DNA of 57,726 nt from an uncultured Oscillospiraceae bacterium (lineage in GTDB: Bacteria; Bacillota; Clostridia; Oscillospirales; Oscillospiraceae): assembly GCA_944383195.1 (NCBI GenBank), contig CALWOP010000003.1:1-57726 (forward strand), written 5' to 3'. The notes under the pieces were generated by a model. The model was not told the DNA's origin. It was given only the letters and a program-made list of their open reading frames with translations, and made no database searches. A program made the translations under genes and the position numbers. This document shows positions 9,916 through 16,654 of the stretch, in pieces (the stretch's first letter is position 1; every line of letters starts with the position of its first letter).

Positions 9916-9944
9916 ATTATACGAAAGATTCTCGCCATCGTCAA
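9916..9944 (-). promoter_or_regulatory. Sigma-A promoter of birA
   Basis: Minus strand TTGACG, a 17-bp spacer and TATAAT, about 30 bp upstream of the birA start codon. I saw no clear biotin-operator palindrome over it. Confidence 0.85.
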
Positions 9945-10028
9945 CAACGTTACCTTTGCTTTCTCCTCTTTTTTCCCATACGGCTCCGTATTTTCTGTGT
10001 ATTTTGCATAAAATTTATTTTGTTTAAA

Positions 10029-10056
10029 TTGACTTTTTGTGTAAAATATGTATAAT
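10029..10056 (+). promoter_or_regulatory. Sigma-A promoter of the 2-oxoacid oxidoreductase operon
   Basis: TTGACT, a 16-bp AT-rich spacer and TATAAT, 25 bp before the start codon of the first gene. Confidence 0.82.
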
Positions 10057-10081
10057 ATAGGTAGTGATTGGAGGATTTAGT

Positions 10082-10771
10082 ATGGAACTGGAAGGCTCTT
10101 CCTGGATCGATGCGGTCCGGCTCACCGCCCTGGTGGGGCATTTCGGCACAGGCAAGACCGAGGTATCGGTCAATATGGCCCTGGCTCTGGCGGAGCTTGG
10201 GCACAAGGTCACCTTGGCTGATCTGGACGTGGTGGACCCCTACTTTCGTTCCCGGGAGTGCGCAGAGCTGTTTGCCCGGCGTGGTGTAGGGCTCATTACC
10301 AGTTCTCAGGCCTGTGTCAATGCCGATGTGCCCGCCCTTCCCGCCCAGGTTCAGGCCCTATTTGAACCGGAAGCTGGTTTTGGCGTGCTGGATATCGGCG
10401 GAGATGCCTCCGGCGCACGTGTGCTGGCCCGGTATCGCACTGGACTGAGGAAAGCCGGAGTGCGACTTCTTTGCGTGCTCAATGCCAACAGGCCTATGAC
10501 GGATACCGCAGAAAAGGCTGTCACTTATCTGCAAGAAATTCAGGCTGCCGCAGGGTTACCCATTGGGGGCTTGGTGAACAATACCCATCTGTGCGGCCAG
10601 ACGTCTCCCCAGGACATACTGGCCGGAGCGGAACTTGCCCACAGGGTCTCGGACCAGACTGGGATTCCCCTCTTGTGCCACACAGCCGTACAGAACGTGA
10701 GGCATCTTCTGCCCCCGATGGATGAGCCGGTCTTTCCAATCAGGCTATACATGAAGAAACCCTGGGAATAA
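10082..10771 (+). CDS. P-loop ATPase of MinD/ParA type heading the oxidoreductase operon
   Basis: Predicted soluble nucleotide-binding protein, 229 residues. The P-loop is GHFGTGKTE near 17-25, followed by LADLDVVDPYFRSRE (a switch I-like DVVDP) and GFGVLDIGGDASGARVL near 102-118, all typical of the MinD/Mrp/CobQ class of SIMIBI ATPases. ATG at 10082 is preceded by GGAGG with 7-nt spacing; an in-frame ATG at 10064 lies upstream of that site. It is the promoter-proximal gene, 26 nt before the ferredoxin gene, which suggests a role with this enzyme, perhaps in Fe-S or cofactor delivery or as a maturation factor. That role is inference from position only; the substrate is unknown. Confidence 0.82.
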   Translation: MELEGSSWIDAVRLTALVGHFGTGKTEVSVNMALALAELGHKVTLADLDVVDPYFRSRECAELFARRGVGLITSSQACVNADVPALPAQVQALFEPEAGFGVLDIGGDASGARVLARYRTGLRKAGVRLLCVLNANRPMTDTAEKAVTYLQEIQAAAGLPIGGLVNNTHLCGQTSPQDILAGAELAHRVSDQTGIPLLCHTAVQNVRHLLPPMDEPVFPIRLYMKKPWE

Positions 10772-10797
10772 ATTTTTGGGAAAAGGAGGTCTCCCCC

Positions 10798-11007
10798 ATG
10801 GCCATTCACCTGCATTTTGACCGGGATCTCTGCAAGGGCTGCCAGCTGTGCATCTCCCTTTGCCCCAAGCACATTCTGGCTCTGGACAGCGCCCCCAACA
10901 CCAAGGGCTACCGTCCCGCCTGCTGCACGGATGAAGCGGCCTGCATCGGCTGTGCCAGCTGCGCCAAGATCTGCCCGGACTCGGTCATCACCATCACGAA
11001 GGATTGA
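10798..11007 (+). CDS. korD: 4Fe-4S ferredoxin subunit of 2-oxoacid:ferredoxin oxidoreductase
   Basis: Small electron-transfer subunit of 69 residues with two 4Fe-4S cluster motifs, CKGCQLCISLCP (about 12-23) and CIGCASCAKICP (about 42-53). It matches the delta (ferredoxin-like) subunit of four-subunit 2-oxoacid oxidoreductases and passes electrons between the TPP enzyme and free ferredoxin. ATG at 10798 follows AAAGGAGG. It is 13 nt before the alpha-subunit gene. Confidence 0.9.
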   Translation: MAIHLHFDRDLCKGCQLCISLCPKHILALDSAPNTKGYRPACCTDEAACIGCASCAKICPDSVITITKD

Positions 11008-11020
11008 GGAGGGATAGGGG

Positions 11021-12091
11021 ATGCAAAAGCGTGAAATTTGGAAGGGGAGCGAAGCCATTGCCGAAGCCGCCATCCGGGCAGGCTGCCGGTGCTTCTTTGG
11101 CTATCCCATTACGCCTCAAAACGAAATTCCGGAGTATATGTCCCGAATGCTGCCCCAGGCGGGGGGCGTGTTTGTCCAGGCAGAGTCGGAGCTGGCCGCC
11201 ATCAACATGGTCTACGGAGCCGCCGCCTCCGGCGTGCGTGCTATGACTTCCTCCTCCTCCCCCGGCATCAGCCTGAAGCAGGAGGGCATCAGCTACCTGG
11301 TTGGGGCCCAGCTCCCCGCTGTCATCGTCAACGTCATGCGGGGCGGCCCGGGCCTTGGATCAATCCAGCCCTCTCAAGGTGACTACTACCAGGCCACCCG
11401 CGGAGGGGGCAACGGGGACTACCGCACCGTCACACTGGCTCCCGCCACCTTACAGGAAGCGGTAGACCTCATGCAGGACGCCTTTGACATTGCCGACACA
11501 TACCGAAACCCTGTCATGGTGCTGGCCGACGGCCTGATCGGCCAGATGATGGAACCCATCGTCTGGCAGGACCGCCCAGGCCGTTCCCTGCCTCCCAAAA
11601 CCTGGGCCGCGGAGGGCCGCCGGGGCCGGACGCACAACAATTTTGTCACATCCCTGTACATTGGCGCGGAGGAGTGCGAGGAACATAACCTGGAGCTCAA
11701 CCGAAAATACGCCGCTATGGAGGCCAACGAATGCCGTTGGGAGGAACTGATGACAGAAGATGCCCAGCTCATCCTGGTCGCCTTTGGCACCCCCGCCCGG
11801 GTGGCGGAGACCGCTATGCGAAACCTTCGCCAAGAGGGCTGGAACGTAGGCCTGCTGCGGCCCATTACGCTCTGGCCCTTCCCCACCGCCCGGATTCGGG
11901 AGCTGGCAGGAAAATCCCATGTTAAGGCTTTCCTAGACGTGGAAATGAACCTGGGACAGATGCTGGACGATGTGAATCTGGCGGTCAACGGCCAAAGGCC
12001 CGTACACTTCTATGGCCGCTGCGGCGGAGCCGTCCCCCATGTTTCCGAAGTGGAACAGGCTGCGCAGAAAGTGCTGGAGGAGGTGCAGTGA
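11021..12091 (+). CDS. korA: 2-oxoacid:ferredoxin oxidoreductase alpha subunit (VorB/KorA type)
   Basis: Pyrimidine-binding subunit of a TPP-dependent enzyme that oxidatively decarboxylates a 2-oxo acid to its acyl-CoA and reduces ferredoxin. 356 residues. The N-terminal signature GCRCFFGYPITPQNEIPEYM (about 21-40), the central SSSPGISLKQEGISYLVGAQ and RGGPGLGSIQPSQGDY place it with VorB (3-methyl-2-oxobutanoate) or KorA (2-oxoglutarate) subunits; sequence reading alone does not settle the substrate. The C-terminal domain II begins around 245. ATG at 11021 follows GAGGAGGGATAGGGG. Second of three catalytic genes in one transcript. Confidence 0.9.
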   Translation: MQKREIWKGSEAIAEAAIRAGCRCFFGYPITPQNEIPEYMSRMLPQAGGVFVQAESELAAINMVYGAAASGVRAMTSSSSPGISLKQEGISYLVGAQLPAVIVNVMRGGPGLGSIQPSQGDYYQATRGGGNGDYRTVTLAPATLQEAVDLMQDAFDIADTYRNPVMVLADGLIGQMMEPIVWQDRPGRSLPPKTWAAEGRRGRTHNNFVTSLYIGAEECEEHNLELNRKYAAMEANECRWEELMTEDAQLILVAFGTPARVAETAMRNLRQEGWNVGLLRPITLWPFPTARIRELAGKSHVKAFLDVEMNLGQMLDDVNLAVNGQRPVHFYGRCGGAVPHVSEVEQAAQKVLEEVQ

Positions 12092-12092
12092 A

Positions 12093-12842
12093 ATGACCGT
12101 CATCTATCAGAAAACAAAGGGCTTGCAGGACACTCCCCTCCATTACTGCCCCGGCTGCGGCCACGGCATCGTGCATAAGCTCATTGGCGAAGTGCTGGAG
12201 GAACTGGGCCTGCTGGACACTACCGTGGGCATCTGCCCGGTAGGCTGCGCCGTCTTCGCAGGCAGCTACTTCTCCTGCGACTGTATTGAGGCCGCCCATG
12301 GCCGGGCTCCCGCTGTTGCCACCGGGGTCAAGCGGACCCACCCAGATCAGTGTGTATTCACCTATCAGGGGGATGGCGACCTTGCCTCCATCGGCACCGC
12401 GGAGATCGTCCACGCCGCCATGCGGGGAGAAAAAATCACCACCATTTTCATCAACAATGCCATCTATGGCATGACCGGGGGACAGATGGCTCCTACCACC
12501 CTGGTGGGACAGCGAGCCACCACCGCCCCCCTGGGCCGGGACCCTGCTCAGGCGGGATGGCCCATCCGCATGGCCGAGATGCTCTCAACCTTGGAGGGCC
12601 TCGTCTATGCCGAGCGTGTGTGCGTCGTTGACATTCCCCGCCTGAACAAGGCCAAAAAGGCCATCAAGCGTGCCTTTGAGCTCCAAATGGCGGGCAAGGG
12701 TTTTACCTTTGTGGAAGTACTCTCCCCCTGCCCCACCAACTGGGGCATGGAACCGCTGGAAGCCAATCAGTGGCTCATGGAGCATATGGCCGCCTATTAC
12801 CCCCTGGGTGTCGTCAAGGATACGGGAGGTGTGACCGGATGA
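12093..12842 (+). CDS. korB: 2-oxoacid:ferredoxin oxidoreductase beta subunit (TPP-binding)
   Basis: Carries the thiamine-diphosphate site. 249 residues from ATG 12093, one base after the alpha-subunit stop codon; upstream in-frame ATGs lie inside korA and are ignored. YCPGCGHGIVHKL (about 18-30) is the family N-terminal motif. GDGDLASIGTAEIVHAA (about 93-109) followed by FINNAIYGMTGGQMAPTT is the TPP/Mg binding motif. C17-C20 and other cysteines may hold a proximal Fe-S cluster, as in some relatives. Confidence 0.92.
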   Translation: MTVIYQKTKGLQDTPLHYCPGCGHGIVHKLIGEVLEELGLLDTTVGICPVGCAVFAGSYFSCDCIEAAHGRAPAVATGVKRTHPDQCVFTYQGDGDLASIGTAEIVHAAMRGEKITTIFINNAIYGMTGGQMAPTTLVGQRATTAPLGRDPAQAGWPIRMAEMLSTLEGLVYAERVCVVDIPRLNKAKKAIKRAFELQMAGKGFTFVEVLSPCPTNWGMEPLEANQWLMEHMAAYYPLGVVKDTGGVTG

Positions 12843-13378
12843 GAAAAGAAGTGATTCTGGCCGGCTTTGGAGGACAGGGCGTCATGTCCATCGGCAAAAA
12901 TCTGGCCGAAGCCGGTGTGGAGGAAGGACTAGAGGTCTCCTGGGTCCCCTCTTACGGCCCCGAGATGCGAGGGGGCACTGCCAACTGCACGGTCATCCTC
13001 ACGGATGAGCGCATCGGCGCCCCTCTGGTAGACCACCCCACAGAGATCGTCGTCATGAACCGGCCCTCCCTGGCCAAGTTTGAGCCGGTCCTCCGTCCGG
13101 GAGGCACCGCCTTTGTCAATAGCAGCATGATTCCGGAACGGGTCGGGCGCACTGATGTGAGGGCAGTCTATGTCCCCTGCGATGAGATCGCTGAAAAACT
13201 GGGCTCTCCAAAGGTGGGCAACATGGTCATGCTGGGGGCCTATGTGGCCGCCACCCAGGTTTTGAAGGTGGAGACCATCGAAGCCATGATCCACGCCATG
13301 TTCACCGGGCGAAAAGCTGATCTGGTACCTATGAACCTGGCCGCTTTTCATCAGGGGATCGCCTGTGTCACCTTTTAG
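12839..13378 (+). CDS. korC: 2-oxoacid:ferredoxin oxidoreductase gamma subunit
   Basis: 179-residue gamma subunit: AGFGGQGVMSIGKNLAEAG (about 8-26), PSYGPEMRGGTANCTV (about 38-53). This domain binds CoA and closes the active site in the complex. The ATG overlaps the beta-subunit stop by 4 nt (ATGA), indicating translational coupling. Last gene of the operon, followed by a bidirectional terminator. Confidence 0.92.
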   Translation: MRKEVILAGFGGQGVMSIGKNLAEAGVEEGLEVSWVPSYGPEMRGGTANCTVILTDERIGAPLVDHPTEIVVMNRPSLAKFEPVLRPGGTAFVNSSMIPERVGRTDVRAVYVPCDEIAEKLGSPKVGNMVMLGAYVAATQVLKVETIEAMIHAMFTGRKADLVPMNLAAFHQGIACVTF

Positions 13379-13424
13379 CGCACAGAGCCATGGGTACCCT
13401 CGGTAATATCATCACAAACAGTTT

Positions 13425-13466
13425 AAATCCGCACTTGCCTCCTTGGAAGACAAGTGCGGATTTTTG
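13425..13466. terminator. Bidirectional terminator between the oxidoreductase and GLUG-protein operons
   Basis: A 13-bp perfect stem, AAATCCGCACTTG at 13425-13437 with 13451-13463, loop of 13 nt, T-run TTTTTG on the plus strand and AAA/TTT flank on the minus strand. Serves the two convergent operons. Confidence 0.85.
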
Positions 13467-13474
13467 TTGTACGG

Positions 13475-16400
13475 TTACCCCTCTTTAGCCGCCTTTGCAG
13501 CTTTACAGGCGCGCTTTTTTCGTCTAATGACAGACAGCAGCAAACATACTGCCCCAATTCCTCCAATGGCCAGCGCCGCAATGACCACAATGGGAGTCTC
13601 CGCTTCCAGCAGCAGGACAGTTCCCTGCACCGGGCCGGAAAAAACCAGATAACTTCCGTCCAGCACACTGTCAACCCGTTCCCAGCTGCCATCCCGGTAA
13701 ACCGCCACAGCAGGTTTTTTTACTCCTTCCGCCCGCAGGCGCACGGTCAGCGTGTCCGACTGGCTGCCCGTAACCGAGTAGTTCCAGACTGAACGTGCTG
13801 TATACCCCTTGACCCCTTGCTTGGGCTGTTCCCCTTGCTCCACGGTCAGCACCGCCTCCGGCGAGAAGTTCCCCTCCACCAGCAGCTGTGCCACCCCCTC
13901 CTCATCGGCCAGTGTGGAAGTGGGCATGGTAAACTGGACCTGGAGGATCAGGGAACGCCGCAGATTTTGTGTGGGAAACCGCGGCCACTGACCATACTGG
14001 CCGTCTTGCTGGGGGGCTTCCGGTACTTGGCTCATATCCAGGTCTCCTCCATACGTAAAGGGGATCTCTGCCACCGTCTGCCCATTCACTTCAAACCGAT
14101 ATGAGAATGTGAGAAAATCTTCCGGTATGTACTCCAGCTGTGAAAAGGCTTCAAACTCCATGCCCTGGGCAGACTGGGCATAGTCCACTCCGTCCAGCCC
14201 CGCCAGATCTTCCATGAGATAGCGGTTGCCGTTCAGTTCTCCCTCTGCCTGTCCGGCGATGGCGCCCAGATACTCTCCGCTGCTGTTCGCTCGTACCATG
14301 GTACGGCAGTCAGTCATGTCCTGGCCCAGACCGGCTACTCCGCCCAGCCAGCTTTGACCTTTCAGATCAACCAGAGCGGCGCAGCGCTCCACTTTTCCCC
14401 GGGTGCGGCCGGCAATTCCGCCGCAGTAGTCTCCGCCGGTCTCCACGGTACCTCTGGCCACGCAGTCCAAAATCGCGCCCGCCTCACATCGACCCGCCAC
14501 TCCGCCGCCGCTGTCATTTTTTGCGGTGACTGCCCCGTCAAACCGGCAATCCCGCACCACCGCCCGCAGGGTGGCGTACACATCGCTCATCAGCTTCAGG
14601 TCGCCCAGGTCAAACGTGGCCTCTGGGTCATCCCCCAGTTCAGAGGCCACCGTTCCCACGATACCGCCCACGTTGGAGTCTCCCTCCACTGTTCCGGATG
14701 CCCGGCAGCCCTTGATTAGACCGGGTCCCTCCTCCAGTTCATCAGTCAGATCGGTGACGGTAAGCTCCGGTTCCTCTCCAAGTCCGGAAATAGCCTGTCG
14801 CACCGCTTCCATCTGATCCAAAATATCCTGGCTGGTGGCGTGCAGGGCCTGGTTGTCTTCCTGAACCGATTGGGTCATACTGTCCACCCGGTCCTGAATG
14901 GCGGTCAGTTCCCGGTCAATGTCATCCACAGCTGCCTGGGCCTGATCTCCCAGCGTATCGGTATACTCTTTCAGCAGATCTCGAATCCGATCCGCCTGTT
15001 TGCTCACTGCCTCTATGTCCTGCTGGGCAAGGTCCGAAAAATTGCCGCCCGCCCGGTTCAGCGCAGTAAGTGCATCGTAGAGCCGGTCAATCGCCCGGTC
15101 TATATCTTCTTCCGCCTGTCCAACATGGTGTGACGTCCGGTCATAGATATCACTCCATTGGCTGGGCAGTTGGAGCGCCAGGCGTGCAATTTCCTCCAGC
15201 GCCTGGGCGCTGGCCTCCCAGTGTCCCACCAGATCTGTGGAGGGAACCGGAAGCTGAAGCGCCTGCTCGAACGCTCCATCTGCGATCAACCGGGCCACAT
15301 CGGACACGTATTGCTTCCATGTGTCCAGTTCCCGCTCCATCGACTGACGGTGGGTACGGATGATCTGAAGCTGGGTCTGGACATTGGAGACCGTATTCTC
15401 CAGAGCATGGATCGCCTGACCCAAGCCGCTGTCCGCCCCATCCGCAAGGTCGCCCAGCCCAGTCAGCAGGTCCTTCGACTGATCCAGCGCCTCCTGAATC
15501 TGATCTTCTGCCTCATCGGTAAACCACTCCAAGTCCTCCCCCAGTTCGTCCAAGCTTCCACTGATGGCGCTGGTATGCTGATAAAGGGAATCGGACATGG
15601 CACGAAAATCTTCTCTGCCCTCTGTTCCGGCCGCGTAGGTCCGTTCCTGAATGGCAGACAGCGAGTCGTGAATGGCCTGGACATCGTCTACCCCGCTGGT
15701 CACCATGCCGTTGATCTGGTTGGTAAAGTGCTCCAGCTGAGAAAACAAGTCGGCCAGACTCTCTGTAAGCTGTTGGGTGGGAGATTGCCCATAGGTCAAG
15801 CTGGTGTTGGGCTCAAATTGTCCCACGATGCCGCCAACATCCTTGCGGCCTTTGATTGCAGCCGTATTGACACAGCCGGAAACTTCCCCCGACTGCAGTC
15901 CAACGATTCCCCCCATATTATAGCCCACGTGCTGATACCCCACTGCTCCGGAATTGGTACAGTTGTGAATCGTACCCCGGGACAGCCCCGCAATGCCGCC
16001 CACGCTGGTGGGCGTTTCCTGATCGGGCTGGGTGTTCATCTCTCCCCGGTTGCTGCATTCCTCCACGATACCCAGATTTTGCCCCACAAGGCCGCCTACA
16101 TTGTTCACCCCGGTAACCGTGGCAGAGCTGGAACAGCCTGTCAGTCTGCCGTTCTCTCCGTTTTGCCCTACCAGACCTCCCACATCCTCCTGGCCAATTA
16201 CCGAACCCTGCACGCTGCAGCGGCGGACTGTGCCGTGATTTTCTCCTGCCAGCAGTCCAACCTGGCTGGCAGAGCCCTGCGGTTCCAGGTTCCCCTCCAC
16301 GTTCAGGTCTTCCACCACAGCGCATTCCGTCAGAGTACGAAACAGGCCAACCTTGGAGCCCTTTTCCTGAAATGAGAGTCCGGAAATGGTATGTCCATTG

Positions 16401-16654
16401 CCATGAAAGGTCCCCTGAAAAATAGGAACCGGCGCGGCATTTGTACCGCTCAGGTCCAGATCAGCGGTCAATTCCACCGTCAAATCCTGGGACCAGACAT
16501 CCCGGGTACACCCGCGGGCAAAGTCTGCAAAGTCCTGGACAGTGGCAATGGTGAAGGTACCTGTATCTGCGGCGGTTACTGCAATGGGCAGCGTGAGCGT
16601 GCCGAGGAAAGCCAGCACTGCCGCATAGGCGGCTGCTCGTGTCAAACGTCTCAT
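13475..16654 (-). CDS. Large secreted GLUG-repeat / coiled-coil protein with C-terminal membrane anchor
   Basis: Not a named family as a whole. 1059 residues: signal peptide (1-29), first GLUG-type beta-solenoid repeats (about 86-280; NVGGLVGQN, DVGGLVGQN, DVGGIVGQF), a long helical, probably coiled-coil insert (about 290-625), a second GLUG array (about 648-805; NVGGIVG, YCGGIAG, YLGAIAG), a beta-rich region (about 845-1015), one membrane helix (about 1020-1042) and a Lys/Arg-rich tail. It should stand outside the cell, anchored at its C-terminus. The start codon overlaps the stop of the RND transporter gene by 4 nt, so the two are made together. I infer a partner role such as an adaptor or cargo-binding subunit; GLUG proteins are otherwise linked to adhesion. 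Confidence 0.85.
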   Translation of the reverse strand: MRRLTRAAAYAAVLAFLGTLTLPIAVTAADTGTFTIATVQDFADFARGCTRDVWSQDLTVELTADLDLSGTNAAPVPIFQGTFHGNGHTISGLSFQEKGSKVGLFRTLTECAVVEDLNVEGNLEPQGSASQVGLLAGENHGTVRRCSVQGSVIGQEDVGGLVGQNGENGRLTGCSSSATVTGVNNVGGLVGQNLGIVEECSNRGEMNTQPDQETPTSVGGIAGLSRGTIHNCTNSGAVGYQHVGYNMGGIVGLQSGEVSGCVNTAAIKGRKDVGGIVGQFEPNTSLTYGQSPTQQLTESLADLFSQLEHFTNQINGMVTSGVDDVQAIHDSLSAIQERTYAAGTEGREDFRAMSDSLYQHTSAISGSLDELGEDLEWFTDEAEDQIQEALDQSKDLLTGLGDLADGADSGLGQAIHALENTVSNVQTQLQIIRTHRQSMERELDTWKQYVSDVARLIADGAFEQALQLPVPSTDLVGHWEASAQALEEIARLALQLPSQWSDIYDRTSHHVGQAEEDIDRAIDRLYDALTALNRAGGNFSDLAQQDIEAVSKQADRIRDLLKEYTDTLGDQAQAAVDDIDRELTAIQDRVDSMTQSVQEDNQALHATSQDILDQMEAVRQAISGLGEEPELTVTDLTDELEEGPGLIKGCRASGTVEGDSNVGGIVGTVASELGDDPEATFDLGDLKLMSDVYATLRAVVRDCRFDGAVTAKNDSGGGVAGRCEAGAILDCVARGTVETGGDYCGGIAGRTRGKVERCAALVDLKGQSWLGGVAGLGQDMTDCRTMVRANSSGEYLGAIAGQAEGELNGNRYLMEDLAGLDGVDYAQSAQGMEFEAFSQLEYIPEDFLTFSYRFEVNGQTVAEIPFTYGGDLDMSQVPEAPQQDGQYGQWPRFPTQNLRRSLILQVQFTMPTSTLADEEGVAQLLVEGNFSPEAVLTVEQGEQPKQGVKGYTARSVWNYSVTGSQSDTLTVRLRAEGVKKPAVAVYRDGSWERVDSVLDGSYLVFSGPVQGTVLLLEAETPIVVIAALAIGGIGAVCLLLSVIRRKKRACKAAKAAKEG

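Noticed and set aside
15158..16375. 405-codon plus-strand frame inside the GLUG protein gene
   Set aside because: Reverse shadow of the repeat-rich gene; the minus frame has a signal peptide, GLUG repeats and a membrane anchor.
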